Assembly: GCA_029210175.1 (NCBI GenBank)
Contig: JARGPL010000019.1
Location: 1 to 64,000 of the forward strand
Direction of reading: 5' to 3'
Length of the DNA: 64,000 nt
Origin: Minwuia sp.
GTDB lineage: Bacteria > Pseudomonadota > Alphaproteobacteria > Minwuiales > Minwuiaceae
The position numbers and the translations under genes are program-made. Position 1 is the stretch's first letter, and each line of letters starts with the position of its first letter. Shown piece by piece: positions 39,312 through 48,296 of the stretch. The notes under the pieces are model-generated. The model was not told where the DNA came from, made no database searches, and saw only the letters and a list, made by a program, of their open reading frames with translations.

Positions 39312-40684
39312 CGACGCACTACTTCAGGTAACAATCCCCGGGGGCTGAAACGCATCACCAGCAGCAGGATCAGACCCATGGTGAACAGCCGCATGTGCGC
39401 CGCGCTGTCGAGCAGGTGCAGCCGCAGTGCGTTGTCCTCTGCCAGTCCCGAAGTCACGGTCTGCATCAGCCAGAGGCCCGCCGGTTCAGCCTCGATCCAG
39501 ACAAACCAGATCAGGAACCCGCCCAGCACCGCACCATAGTTGTTGCCCGATCCGCCAACGATGACCATCACCCAGATCAGGAACGTGAAGCGCAGGGGAT
39601 TGTATGTACCCGGCGTAAACTGGCCATCCAGCGTGGTCAGCATCGCGCCGGCAACACCAACAACCGCCGATCCCAGAATGAAGACCTGCAGATGGCGCCG
39701 GGTGACGTCCTTGCCCATCGCGTTGGCAGCGGTTTCATTGTCACGGATCGCGCGCATCATCCGGCCCCAGGGGGACTTCAACGCCCGCTCGCTCAACCAG
39801 AGCACACCGATCAGCACAAGCGTGAACAGCACGACATAACAGAGCTTCACGAAGATCCCGGCACCATCGATGACCAGCTGCTGCAGCATGTCTGCCCGGG
39901 CCGCCGCATCAAGGCCGTCCAGCACACTGCCGTTCAGGCTCTCCACCAGATCCCGGAACCAGGTCGTTTCCTGCAGATCGATCTCTCTTGGCACCGGACG
40001 CGCAAGTCCCGTGACATTCTTCACGCCCCGGGTCAGCCAGTCCTCGTTTTTCAGCATCGCGATGATGATCTCGGAAATCCCGAGGGTCGCGATGGCCAGG
40101 TAGTCGGAGCGCAGTCCCAGGGCGATACGTCCGACGATGAAGGCGGCACCGGCGGCGAATACACCACCGACAGCCCAGGAGAAGATGATCGGCATGCCAA
40201 GGCCACCCAGGTAGCCTGTCTTCGCCGGATCGACGCTCTCGATCGCATCTACTGCCGGGTCAAAGAACGCACGGGCCGCGAAATAGCCGACACCCACGAT
40301 CAGAGCCATGCCGATGATCCGCGCCGGTCCGCGTGGCAGCCGCCGATGCGCGAAGACGGCAACGACAATCGTCGCAATGACCACCCCGAGCGCCGGGAAA
40401 ATGCCCGTGCCGCCAGCCTGCCAGGCCTCCGGCACCGGAGCCTTGGATACCAGCACACCGGCGATGCCACCAAGCGCGGCGAAGCCCATGATGCCGACAT
40501 TGAACAGCCCGGCGTATCCCCACTGGATGTTCACCCCGAGTGCCATGATCGCAGAGATCAGGCAAAGCTGGATGATCGACAGGCTGACCGACCAGGACTG
40601 GCTGAAACCGACCACCAGCAAGGCAATGCCCATGATACCGAACGTGATCAGACCACGCGAACGGGTGGCGTCTCCGGCGCTCAT
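39308..40684 (-). CDS. livM: Branched-chain amino acid ABC transporter permease LivM
   Basis: This is a 458-residue inner-membrane permease with about ten helices. Family motifs are INIQWGYAGLFNVGIMGFAA, SDYLAIATLGISEIIIAML and GRMMRAIRDNETAANAMGKD (the coupling-helix EAA-like loop), then VMVIVGGSGNNYGAVLGG. It is longer than E. coli LivM (425) because of loops at about 85-160 and 230-280. It pairs with LivH, uses LivG/LivF ATPases and receives substrate from LivK. Its start overlaps the livH stop by four bases. It is the last gene of the liv operon. Confidence 0.95.
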   Translation of the reverse strand: MSAGDATRSRGLITFGIMGIALLVVGFSQSWSVSLSIIQLCLISAIMALGVNIQWGYAGLFNVGIMGFAALGGIAGVLVSKAPVPEAWQAGGTGIFPALGVVIATIVVAVFAHRRLPRGPARIIGMALIVGVGYFAARAFFDPAVDAIESVDPAKTGYLGGLGMPIIFSWAVGGVFAAGAAFIVGRIALGLRSDYLAIATLGISEIIIAMLKNEDWLTRGVKNVTGLARPVPREIDLQETTWFRDLVESLNGSVLDGLDAAARADMLQQLVIDGAGIFVKLCYVVLFTLVLIGVLWLSERALKSPWGRMMRAIRDNETAANAMGKDVTRRHLQVFILGSAVVGVAGAMLTTLDGQFTPGTYNPLRFTFLIWVMVIVGGSGNNYGAVLGGFLIWFVWIEAEPAGLWLMQTVTSGLAEDNALRLHLLDSAAHMRLFTMGLILLLVMRFSPRGLLPEVVRR

Positions 40685-41700
40685 ATGACCTTCCCCCTGA
40701 ATATCCCGGTGGGTCTTATCAGCAGGACCACGACAAGGATGATGAAGGAAACCGCGAACTTGTAGTCGGTCGACAGCAACTGCACGAGCGTGTCCGGCGC
40801 CATGTCGTCAGGCAGCAGATAGCGCAGGAACTTCTTGTAGGCGTAAGTGATCGTGACTTCCGAAAAAGCGATCACGAAACCGCCGACGATGGCCCCGAGC
40901 GGTTGCCCGATGCCACCAACGATGGCGGCTGCGAACATGGGCAGCAGAAGCTGGAAATAGGTGAAGGGCTTGAAGCTCTTGTCGAGGCCATAGAGCGTGC
41001 CGGCAATCGCGGCCAGGCTGGCGGCAATGACCCAGGTCACCAGCACCACGCGGTCCGGGTCGATGCCGGACAGCAGCGCCAGGTCCTCATTGTCCGAATA
41101 AGCCCGCATGGACTTGCCCGTCCGCGTCCGTTTCAGGAACCAGAACAGCGCGGCAACAACGATCACCGCGATGATGACGGTCAGCGCCTGCGTCTGGCGC
41201 ACCGCGATGCCTTCGTCGAGGCCGGTGATTTCCTTGAACTCTCGGAACGTGATCAGGAACCGCGCGCCGTCCGCGAAAGACTGGTCATCCGGCCCGATGA
41301 TGAATCGTACGATGCCGTTGAGCATGAACATCACGCCGACAGATGCGATGACGAAGATGATCGGCTTGCTCTTCTGCTTGCGATAGAAGCGAAAGACAGC
41401 CTTGTCCGCGACCAGACTGATCGCAATGGCACCGGCAATGCCGAACGGCAGCGCCAGCAATGCGGTCGGCAGCGGCGCAATGCCGATGCCCCACGACTGA
41501 AACAGCCAGGTGACCAGAATGACCACCATGGTGCCGAATGCCATCAGGTCGCCATGGGCGAAATTGGCGAAACGCAGGATGCCGAATACCAGCGTGATCC
41601 CGAGCGCGCCCAGCGCCAACTGGGAGCCGTAGGCCAACGCTGGCACGACAACGAAGTTGCTGAACAGGGCCAGGGCATTGAGGATATCGACCATCATCAA
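40681..41700 (-). CDS. livH: Branched-chain amino acid ABC transporter permease LivH
   Basis: This is a 339-residue permease with about eight helices. It shows the LivH motifs LALGALGITLVFGILRFANF (then AHGDLMAFG), TGKSMRAYSDNEDLALLSGI (cytoplasmic coupling loop) and AAIVGGIGQPLGAIVGGFVI. It starts with a four-base overlap with livF and ends with a four-base overlap with livM. A hydrophilic insert at about 145-170 is slightly longer than in the E. coli protein. Part of the complete livK-G-F-H-M operon. Confidence 0.95.
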   Translation of the reverse strand: MMMVDILNALALFSNFVVVPALAYGSQLALGALGITLVFGILRFANFAHGDLMAFGTMVVILVTWLFQSWGIGIAPLPTALLALPFGIAGAIAISLVADKAVFRFYRKQKSKPIIFVIASVGVMFMLNGIVRFIIGPDDQSFADGARFLITFREFKEITGLDEGIAVRQTQALTVIIAVIVVAALFWFLKRTRTGKSMRAYSDNEDLALLSGIDPDRVVLVTWVIAASLAAIAGTLYGLDKSFKPFTYFQLLLPMFAAAIVGGIGQPLGAIVGGFVIAFSEVTITYAYKKFLRYLLPDDMAPDTLVQLLSTDYKFAVSFIILVVVLLIRPTGIFRGKVI

Positions 41701-42401
41701 CCCCCGAGGAAGGAACGGCGGACTTCCGGGTTGGCGAGCAATGCCTCCCCCGTGTCCGTGAAACGGTTCTCGCCCGTGACCAGGACGAAGCCCCGGTCGG
41801 CGATGTTCAGGGCCTGTCGCGCATTCTGTTCGACCATCAGGATGGCGATGCCGGTATTGCGGATTTCCAGGATCCGGTCGAACAGTTCATCCATGACAAT
41901 CGGTGACACGCCCGCCGTGGGCTCATCCAGCATCAGCACGCTTGGCTGGGTCATCAATGCCCGGCCGACGGCCACCTGCTGGCGCTGACCACCGGAAAGC
42001 TCCCCCGCAGCCTGCGCGCGCTTCTCGGCCAGGATGGGAAACAGCTCGAACACCTGATCCATCGTCACGCTGATGTCGTCGCGGCGCAGGAAAGCGCCCA
42101 TTTCCAGGTTTTCCTGGACGGTCATGCCCGCGAAGACATTGCTGGTCTGTGGCACGAAGGCCATGCCTTCCTTGACCCGATCCTGCGGCGACAGGGCGGT
42201 GATGTCGCGCCCCCCCAGCCGCACCTGCCCTTCGCGCAGCCCGAGCATGCCGAAAACCGCCTTCATGGCGGTCGATTTGCCCGCGCCGTTCGGGCCGACG
42301 ATGACCGCAATCTCCCCCTTGTCGACCTCGATCGTGCAGCCGCGCAGGATATCTGCCCCGCCATAGCCGCCTGTCATCGCTTCGCCGATCAGGAAACTCA
42401 T
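41697..42401 (-). CDS. livF: Branched-chain amino acid ABC transporter ATPase LivF
   Basis: The start is ATG 42401 (MSFLIGEAMTGGYG), overlapping the livG stop (ATGA); the longer frame reads antisense-like sequence from livG. The 234-residue ATPase has Walker A GPNGAGKSTAMK, Q-loop FVPQTSN, signature ELSGGQRQQVAVGRAL, Walker B VLMLDEPTAGVSP and the H-loop region replaced by the LivF-typical EQNARQAL. LivF and LivG form the ATPase dimer of the transporter. Length matches the family. Confidence 0.95.
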   Translation of the reverse strand: MSFLIGEAMTGGYGGADILRGCTIEVDKGEIAVIVGPNGAGKSTAMKAVFGMLGLREGQVRLGGRDITALSPQDRVKEGMAFVPQTSNVFAGMTVQENLEMGAFLRRDDISVTMDQVFELFPILAEKRAQAAGELSGGQRQQVAVGRALMTQPSVLMLDEPTAGVSPIVMDELFDRILEIRNTGIAILMVEQNARQALNIADRGFVLVTGENRFTDTGEALLANPEVRRSFLGG

Positions 42402-43183
42402 GTGCTGACAGGCTCCGGCTTGTTCTTCAGGCCGGTACCGAGATAGGCCTCGATCACCTGCTCGTTCGATTTCACTTCCTCGGCGGTGCCTTCCGTCAGC
42501 ACCGCCCCCTCGGCCATGACGATGACCGGGTTGCACAGGCGGGAGATGAAATCCATGTCATGTTCGATCATGCAGAACGTGTAGCCGCGTTCCTCATTCA
42601 GTCGCTGGATAGCATCGCCAATGGTGTTGAGCAGCGTGCGGTTCACACCCGCGCCGACCTCATCCAGGAACACGATCCGCGCATCGACCATCATGGTGCG
42701 ACCCAGTTCCAGCAGCTTCTTCTGACCGCCCGACAGGTTGCCCGCCAGTTCCATGGCCACATGGCCCATGTTCAGAAAATCGATCACCCCTTCCGCCTTG
42801 TCGCGGACACGGGCTTCCTCTTCGCGGATCTGACGGCCACGAAACCAGGCTCCAAGCAGATTCTCACCCGTCTGGCCGCCAGGCACCATCATCAGGTTCT
42901 CAAGCACGGTCAGGGTGGAGAATTCGTGCGCGATCTGGAATGTCCGCAGCACGCCCTTGTCAAACAGCTCATGCGGCTTCAGCCCGGTAATGTCCTCATC
43001 CGCCAGGAATACCCGGCCGGATGTCGGCGGAAATGCGCCGGCAATGACATTGAACAGGGTCGTCTTGCCTGCCCCGTTCGGACCGATCAGGCCCGTGATG
43101 GAGCCTTCGGCGATTTCCAGCGTCGCACCATTCACGGCGTGAACACCGCCAAAGCGCTTGTGGACATCATCGACGCGGATCAT
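42398..43183 (-). CDS. livG: Branched-chain amino acid ABC transporter ATPase LivG
   Basis: This 261-residue ATPase is taken from ATG 43183 (MIRVDDVHKRFGG); an in-frame GTG at 43195 would add four residues and cannot be excluded. Walker A is GPNGAGKTTLFN, signature NLSGGQKKLLELGRTM, Walker B IVFLDEVGAGVN, and the H-loop IEHDMDFI. The extended loop between Walker A and the signature is normal for LivG. It is separated from livK by a 108-base gap with a strong RNA hairpin, and overlaps livF by four bases. Confidence 0.94.
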   Translation of the reverse strand: MIRVDDVHKRFGGVHAVNGATLEIAEGSITGLIGPNGAGKTTLFNVIAGAFPPTSGRVFLADEDITGLKPHELFDKGVLRTFQIAHEFSTLTVLENLMMVPGGQTGENLLGAWFRGRQIREEEARVRDKAEGVIDFLNMGHVAMELAGNLSGGQKKLLELGRTMMVDARIVFLDEVGAGVNRTLLNTIGDAIQRLNEERGYTFCMIEHDMDFISRLCNPVIVMAEGAVLTEGTAEEVKSNEQVIEAYLGTGLKNKPEPVST

Positions 43184-43238
43184 GCGCGTCACCACTCATT
43201 CAAAAAAGAGAAAAACAAATCGGCAAACCAGAGGCGGG

Positions 43239-43267
43239 AAGGCCGCGCACGAACGGTGCACGACCTT
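43239..43267 (-). promoter_or_regulatory. Intercistronic hairpin between livK and livG
   Basis: On the minus strand AAGGTCGTGCAC pairs with GTGCGCGGCCTT (12 pairs including two G-U) around a five-base loop. Position between a highly needed binding protein and its ATPase gene suggests mRNA 3' protection or partial attenuation, as with malE-malF type spacers. Confidence 0.6.
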
Positions 43268-43291
43268 CTCCTTGCCCAGTTTCGTTCCAGA

Positions 43292-44479
43292 TCAGCGGAT
43301 CGAGATGGTGGCGAACTTGCCGCCCTTCACTTCCAGTTCCTTGTAGGAACCGGCAGCCTCACCGACCGCGGTCAGCTCGACATTGGTGGCGCCGACATAG
43401 TCGACCTCACCGCCGCTGGACAGGATCTTCAGCGCCTTGGCCAGTTCACCGGGATAGATGCGCTCACCCGGTGCATTGGCAACATCCATCAGCTTCGCCT
43501 GGATGGCCGCGCGATCAGCCGTACCGGCCGCCTGGATCGACAGCATGATCAGCGCCGCGGCATCATAGGACTCACCACGGAACGGACCGTCACCGTCATT
43601 GCCGGCAGCCTTGGAAATCTCCAGGAACTTGGCGGCACCCGGGGTGTCGCTGCCCGGCAGGGTCGCGACTGCGCCGACAAGGCCAGTGCCGATGGAATCG
43701 ATCAGGCTCTGCCCGACCATGCCGTCAGCCATGAAGAACGTTTCATAGGCACCGGTGTCGAGGGACGTCTGGATGATGCCCTTGCCACCCTGATCGACAT
43801 AACCGAAGACGACCAGCGCATCAGCACCGGCAGCGGCGAGCGCCGCGACTTCAGCCGAATAGTCGGCCTTGCCGTCTTCGTGGGCTGCGGTGATCTCGAC
43901 CGTGCCGCCCATGCCCTTGAAGGAGCCGCTGAAGGCATCCGCCAGGCCCTTGCCATAGTCGTTGTTGGTGTAGGAAATGGCGACACTCTTGACGCCGCGC
44001 TCCTTCACGATGGTGGCCAGCACCTGGCCCTGGCGGGCGTCGGACGGGGCAACCCGGAAGAAATAGCCATTGTCCTTGATGGTGGTCAGCGCCGGCGACG
44101 TGGCGGACGGGGACACCATCACCACACCGTTCGGCACGGCGACGTTGTTGGCGATTGCGGTCGTGACGCCGGAACAATCGGCACCGACGATCGCGGCCAC
44201 GCCATCGGACGTGATCAGACGTTCGGCGGCGGCGGTTGCAGCAGCGGCATCCACGCAGGTGGAATCACCGCGAACCGGCGTTACCGTCTCACCGTCCAGC
44301 AGCATCCCGGAATCGGTTACTTCCTTCATGGCCAGCTCGGCACCAGCGGCCATGCCCGGCGTCAGGCTTTCAATCGGCCCGGTGAACCCCATGATGATGC
44401 CGAGCTTGATCTCGGCTGAGGCGGTCGTCGCCGCCAGGGCCATCGCCATCGCGGCGGAGGCCATCATGATCTTGCGCAT
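43292..44479 (-). CDS. livK: Branched-chain amino acid ABC transporter substrate-binding protein LivK-like
   Basis: This is a 395-residue periplasmic binding protein with a signal peptide (MRKIMMASAAMAMALAATTA, cut near SAEIKLG). The mature start IKLGIIMGFTGPIESLTPGM, and VAAIVGADCSGVTTAIANNV with FFRVAPSDARQGQVLATIV, fit the Peripla_BP_6 type I fold. Adjacent ATPases and permeases make it the receptor of the complete Liv system, though such proteins also bind other amides, urea or aromatic acids. It is the first gene of the operon. Confidence 0.93.
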   Translation of the reverse strand: MRKIMMASAAMAMALAATTASAEIKLGIIMGFTGPIESLTPGMAAGAELAMKEVTDSGMLLDGETVTPVRGDSTCVDAAAATAAAERLITSDGVAAIVGADCSGVTTAIANNVAVPNGVVMVSPSATSPALTTIKDNGYFFRVAPSDARQGQVLATIVKERGVKSVAISYTNNDYGKGLADAFSGSFKGMGGTVEITAAHEDGKADYSAEVAALAAAGADALVVFGYVDQGGKGIIQTSLDTGAYETFFMADGMVGQSLIDSIGTGLVGAVATLPGSDTPGAAKFLEISKAAGNDGDGPFRGESYDAAALIMLSIQAAGTADRAAIQAKLMDVANAPGERIYPGELAKALKILSSGGEVDYVGATNVELTAVGEAAGSYKELEVKGGKFATISIR

Positions 44480-44593
44480 TGTATGCTCCCTGATCGAAAA
44501 ACTCCGTGCGTGCAGTTCGCTGTTCGTTGCACGTCACGCTTCACGGACAGAGCTTCACGTTCACGTGGCTCGGGTCAAGCATTTTCCCGTCTG

Positions 44594-45109
44594 TCAGGTG
44601 TCCGGCTCACGCTCCACCGCGCTTGAGTAATGCACGCGCTTGAGGATCAGGTCGATCGTTTCACCATCCGTCGAAAACGGCAGGTCGAAGCTCTCGAAGC
44701 GGATATGACCCTTGTGGGCATGCACCATTTCGCCAAATGCGCGTACCGGCCTGCGGTTCTCGATGATCCAGCGACAAGATCCGACGGCTGTCTCATAGAC
44801 CTCAGGGCCATAGACCTTGTCGAGGTACTGATGGCTCGAATCCCGAGAAAGACCCAGTGCGATATCAGCACCGACAAGTCTGAAACGATACCGTTCCGGG
44901 TCATATTCGACATCGATCAATGCCACCCAGCCAAGATGGCCGCGCAGGTCCGCAGGCGAGAAGTCACGACGGGCCGGCATTTCCCGTTCACCGCGCAGCC
45001 TGTTCCACGTGGCGTGCAAATCCAGCATGGGTTCAAAGTCGAACAGCAACTCAGGGTCGAGGGTCCTGAAAGACGCGTAACCTTTTGCAAATGAATGCTT
45101 TTCAACCAT
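44594..45109 (-). CDS. PAS_5 family protein (single PAS domain)
   Basis: This is a 171-residue soluble protein with the alphaproteobacterial PAS_5 pattern: the LHATWNRLRGEREMPARRDF lead, then FSPADLRGHLGWVALIDVEY, YRFRLVGADIALGLSRDSSH and the C-terminal strand EMVHAHKGHIRFESFDLPFS. No output domain follows. These small PAS proteins are common and numerous in Rhodospirillales, and their ligands and partners are unknown. It is transcribed alone on the minus strand between livK and a GST gene, with its promoter in 45110-45171. Confidence 0.88.
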   Translation of the reverse strand: MVEKHSFAKGYASFRTLDPELLFDFEPMLDLHATWNRLRGEREMPARRDFSPADLRGHLGWVALIDVEYDPERYRFRLVGADIALGLSRDSSHQYLDKVYGPEVYETAVGSCRWIIENRRPVRAFGEMVHAHKGHIRFESFDLPFSTDGETIDLILKRVHYSSAVEREPDT

Positions 45110-45171
45110 TGTGATACGCTAGTACCCCGACACTTGCGCGTCAAAGCAAACTGCGGTCGGGGCGGCGCAGA

Positions 45172-45777
45172 TCAGGTATCCGTGATGGTGACGTACCCCG
45201 GCAGAGCCGCAATCCGGCCGAGCCAGCCGCGGATAGCCGGATAGCCGGAAAGGTCGAAGCCGCCCTGATGCGCAACATGCGTGTAGGCATAGAGTGCCAG
45301 GTCGGCAATGCTCGGCACGCCCGCGACGAAGAAGTCTCGCTGATCCAGGTGCGCTTCCATGACACCCAGAGCGCGATACCCTTCGGACTCGAGTGCCGGG
45401 ATCTGGCTCCGTTGCGCATCCGTGATCGGGCCATGCCGCGCCCAGGCGCGCAGGACGCCTACCTTGGTCTCGTGGCTGTACTGCTCGAAGAACATCCACT
45501 GCAACAGTTCCGCATGCTCCCTTCGACCATCTGGCATGAACGCGGTGCCTTCAGCGAAATACCAGAGCAGGGCGTTCGATTCCCAGAGGTGCGTACCATC
45601 CTCCAGCGCGACAGCCGGAACCTTGCCATTCGGGTTGCGGCGCAGGAATGTCGGGGTCCGGGTTTCGCCGTGAACGGAATCGATCTCCACCCGTTCATAC
45701 GCGATGCCAAGCAGGGCCAGCAGCAGGCGCACCTTGTAGGCGTTTCCTGAATCCGCATTGTCATAGAGTGTCAGCAT
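45172..45777 (-). CDS. Glutathione S-transferase family protein
   Basis: The start is ATG 45777 (MLTLYDNADSGNAYKVRL); the upstream GTG adds nine poorly supported residues. The 201-residue protein has an N-terminal thioredoxin-like glutathione-binding domain (RNPNGKVPAVALEDG with cis-Pro, and LWESNALLWYFAEG with the gamma-glutamyl-contacting Glu-Ser). The helical C-terminal domain has the N-capping PSIADLALYAYTHVA. The catalytic residue near the N-terminus is Ser/Asn type rather than Tyr. Substrate unknown. Confidence 0.9.
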   Translation of the reverse strand: MLTLYDNADSGNAYKVRLLLALLGIAYERVEIDSVHGETRTPTFLRRNPNGKVPAVALEDGTHLWESNALLWYFAEGTAFMPDGRREHAELLQWMFFEQYSHETKVGVLRAWARHGPITDAQRSQIPALESEGYRALGVMEAHLDQRDFFVAGVPSIADLALYAYTHVAHQGGFDLSGYPAIRGWLGRIAALPGYVTITDT

Positions 45778-45881
45778 TCCCTGGTTCCCCCATCCCGGCG
45801 TCACGTTTCGACCGACCTCATCCTCCCCGCCGGATCATGGGCACGACAAACGAGAACTTCTGGGGCGTGCAGAAGATTTCC

Positions 45882-45889
45882 TTAACCAT
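45882..45889 (+). promoter_or_regulatory. TTAACCAT octamer (CtrA half-site) upstream of fliK
   Basis: An exact TTAACCAT lies 177 bases before the fliK start and 117 before the sigma-54 -24 element. The second half-site of a full CtrA box is not present. Rated low because the octamer alone is short. Confidence 0.4.
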
Positions 45890-45962
45890 ACCGTCGGCGC
45901 AAATGACCCGGCAGAATATGCCGGTGGGGTGCCATTGCCTGACCAGCGAAATGCTCGAAATC

Positions 45963-45975
45963 CATCAATTCATTG
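45963..45975 (+). promoter_or_regulatory. IHF-like site upstream of the fliK sigma-54 promoter
   Basis: CATCAATTCATTG matches the IHF consensus WATCAANNNNTTR at all but the first position and lies in an AT-rich tract 31-43 bases before the -24 element. IHF bending at this spot is typical of sigma-54 promoters. Confidence 0.5.
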
Positions 45976-46005
45976 TTTTAATTTGTCTTTTTGAGTTTCC
46001 CAAGG

Positions 46006-46020
46006 TGGCACCGCGCTTGC
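46006..46020 (+). promoter_or_regulatory. Sigma-54 (RpoN) promoter for fliK-flgD-flgE
   Basis: TGGCAC-CGCGC-TTGC matches the -24/-12 consensus TGGCACN5TTGC at every position, with GG and GC ten bases apart. It is 38 bases before the fliK start. The matching activator is very probably the FlbD encoded at 54890-56296. Confidence 0.85.
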
Positions 46021-46058
46021 GAAGTCGTCTGCAAACCAAACCCAGGATCGGGAATGAC

Positions 46059-47513
46059 ATGCAGCCAAACGCACTATTCTCTGCCCCCGTCGGCGCGCCA
46101 CCTGGCGCATTGAAGGCTGGCAAGCCACCAGTTCAGGCACCGGGAGATGCCGGACGTCCGAACGATATCCGGCAGGACCGGAAGGAACCCTCGACCTTTG
46201 CACGGATGGTCAACGACAAGGCCAATCCGTCCGAGGCCCGGAAGTCAGCCGGAACCGAGAAGGCCGACGGTGCGCAGGAGCCTGCAGCGTCCGCCAAAGG
46301 CAAGGACGACGTTGTCGCCCCCGTGTCCGCCAGCGAAGTCGATGCCACGACGGCCAAGGCAGCCGATGGCGCTGAAGTCACGGCTGGAGACACCGAACAG
46401 CCGACTGACGCCCTCCAGTCCGCAAAGACACTGGACGCCGAAATTGATCCGGAAATCAGTGCGCCGGTTCCCGGGGCTGCGCCAGCAGACGTCGTTGCAG
46501 AAGCCGCTACTGTTGACGGTGACGAGGCTGCGATCATTGCCGCAAGTTCTGGCAACAGCGGACAGCAGCAGGCTGTAGCAGAAGGAAGGTCCGGCAGTGA
46601 CGATGCCGATACCCGGATCAGCGGATCACTGTCTGCACAGAACGGCCAGCCCGAAACCATCAAGACGGCCCCGCTGACACCCGACAGCGCACAGTCTGCC
46701 ACACAGTCTGCCACACAGGCAGCCGCACAGGTCGCCGATGTCGCGGCTGAAGCAGCACCGGCACAGCCGAAGACCGATGCGCCCCGGGTCGATCTTGCCT
46801 CGAATGCAAAGCCGGAAGCGGCGAACGCACCTGTGGCAACGACCAGCGACCGGCCAACCGCCTCTGGCCTGACGCCTGACGCCTCTGCCAGGATCGCAGA
46901 GGCTGCGGCGGGCACCGTGACGTCTGCCGGCGATGACACCATGCAGTCGATGCTTCGCCCCAGCACAGCCGCAATGACTGCAACGCCTGCTGATTTCGCG
47001 CAGCCGACGGCGGTGCCGGCCGCTACCGCTCCGCAGGCCATTCAGACCTCTGCCCCCATGCAGACCCTTGCCGCCGCAACGCCCCAGGCGATGGTGCCGG
47101 ATGCGCCCGCCCAGCAGTTGGCAGTTCATGTCACCCGCGCCGCCAAGGAAGGCGCGGACCGGATCGAGATCCAGCTGAAACCCGCTGAACTTGGCCGGGT
47201 CGATGTGAAGATGGAGATCGGTCACGACGGACGGGTCATGGCTGTGGTCAGCGCAGAACGCGCCGACACGCTCGACATGCTGCGTCGCGATGTGCAGCAG
47301 CTGGAACGGGCCCTGACCCAGGCCGGATTCAACACCGACCGCGAAAGCTTCAGTTTCGCCGAGCGTGGCGGCGAAGGCCGTGAGCAGGCGAACGGCGGCG
47401 GCCAGGGCAACGGTGGCGGCGATGTTGCCGACGCTGAAGCAGGTACCGACACCGCCAACCCCACCCCCAGACGCATGGCTTTCGACAAGCCTGGCGTTGA
47501 CGTGAAAGTCTGA
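46059..47513 (+). CDS. fliK: Flagellar hook-length control protein FliK
   Basis: The start is ATG 46059 (MQPNALFSAPVG), 38 bases after the sigma-54 promoter; the longer frame reads back over it. The 484-residue protein has a long, low-complexity Ala/Thr/Pro/Gln-rich N-terminal region of about 340 residues, the flexible ruler. A compact C-terminal Flg_hook domain follows, with RIEIQLKPAELGRVDVKMEI and LRRDVQQLERALTQAGFNTD, ending in a Gly-rich tail. FliK measures the hook and switches export specificity. A short GTCTGCCACACA repeat (about 46694-46715) encodes part of the ruler. flgD starts 11 bases later. Confidence 0.93.
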   Translation: MQPNALFSAPVGAPPGALKAGKPPVQAPGDAGRPNDIRQDRKEPSTFARMVNDKANPSEARKSAGTEKADGAQEPAASAKGKDDVVAPVSASEVDATTAKAADGAEVTAGDTEQPTDALQSAKTLDAEIDPEISAPVPGAAPADVVAEAATVDGDEAAIIAASSGNSGQQQAVAEGRSGSDDADTRISGSLSAQNGQPETIKTAPLTPDSAQSATQSATQAAAQVADVAAEAAPAQPKTDAPRVDLASNAKPEAANAPVATTSDRPTASGLTPDASARIAEAAAGTVTSAGDDTMQSMLRPSTAAMTATPADFAQPTAVPAATAPQAIQTSAPMQTLAAATPQAMVPDAPAQQLAVHVTRAAKEGADRIEIQLKPAELGRVDVKMEIGHDGRVMAVVSAERADTLDMLRRDVQQLERALTQAGFNTDRESFSFAERGGEGREQANGGGQGNGGGDVADAEAGTDTANPTPRRMAFDKPGVDVKV

Positions 47514-47524
47514 GGAGCAAACTG

Positions 47525-48202
47525 ATGGACCTTTCATCCCTTGGGCTGTCAACCCTGCCACAGGTCGGCGGTGCCACAGCGTCCGGCACCAAACTGGCCG
47601 ATGACTTCAACACCTTCCTGACCTTGCTGACAGCTCAGTTGCAGAACCAGGATCCGCTGGAGCCCATGAAGTCGGAACAGTTCACCGATCAGTTGGTGCA
47701 GTTCTCCGGCGTGGAACAGCAGATTGCCACGAACGACAATCTGGAAACCCTGACATCCCTCGGCCTCGCCGGGCAGCAGGGTGCGCTTGTTGGCTTCATC
47801 GGCAAGACCATCGACGGCGTTGGCAACCAGGCCACCCTGTCGGAAGGGATTGCGCGCTGGACCTTCGACCTGGACAACGATGCGGAGAACATCTCCATTC
47901 TCGTCAGCGACCAGAACGGCAAGGCCGTATTCACGACCAAGCTTACCAATCTGGATGCCGGATCGAACCAGTTCGCCTGGGACGGTCGGGACAATTCCGA
48001 CGTCGAGCTGCCGAACGGCGACTACCGCATCTCCATCAGTGCAACAGACGACGACGGCACGTCAGTGCCAGTCACTGTCCGGTCCACTGGCGTGGTCGAA
48101 GGTGTCGAGATCGTCAACGGCGTCGCGCAGTTGCGGGTTGGTGGCAATATCGTGCCGGTCAACCAGGTGACATCCGTATCCGCAACGCCAGCTGCCAGCT
48201 GA
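47525..48202 (+). CDS. flgD: Flagellar hook assembly (cap) protein FlgD
   Basis: This is a 225-residue protein with the FlgD N-terminal motif DFNTFLTLLTAQLQNQDPLE followed by KSEQFTDQLVQFSGVEQQIA. The C-terminal part holds FlgD Ig-like and Tudor-like regions (FAWDGRDNSDVELPNGDYRI). FlgD caps the growing hook and guides FlgE assembly. GGAGCAAACTG precedes the ATG, and the gene lies between fliK and flgE in the usual order. Full length. Confidence 0.96.
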   Translation: MDLSSLGLSTLPQVGGATASGTKLADDFNTFLTLLTAQLQNQDPLEPMKSEQFTDQLVQFSGVEQQIATNDNLETLTSLGLAGQQGALVGFIGKTIDGVGNQATLSEGIARWTFDLDNDAENISILVSDQNGKAVFTTKLTNLDAGSNQFAWDGRDNSDVELPNGDYRISISATDDDGTSVPVTVRSTGVVEGVEIVNGVAQLRVGGNIVPVNQVTSVSATPAAS

Positions 48203-48296
48203 CGCTGCGACCTGAATTGCCGAACCGCCAGAATGTCGGTCGGCCTGAATTTCCAAGGGCAAAAGGCCACCCCTCCCCCATTCGGAGACTAGAACC

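Noticed and set aside
42560-44419. 619-residue open frame on the plus strand
   Set aside because: Antisense to livG and livK, no recognisable domain, low-complexity composition.
46694-46715. Short tandem repeat in fliK as a CRISPR-like or phase-variable repeat
   Set aside because: Only two copies of a 12-base in-frame repeat inside the Ala/Thr-rich ruler region; explained by protein low complexity.
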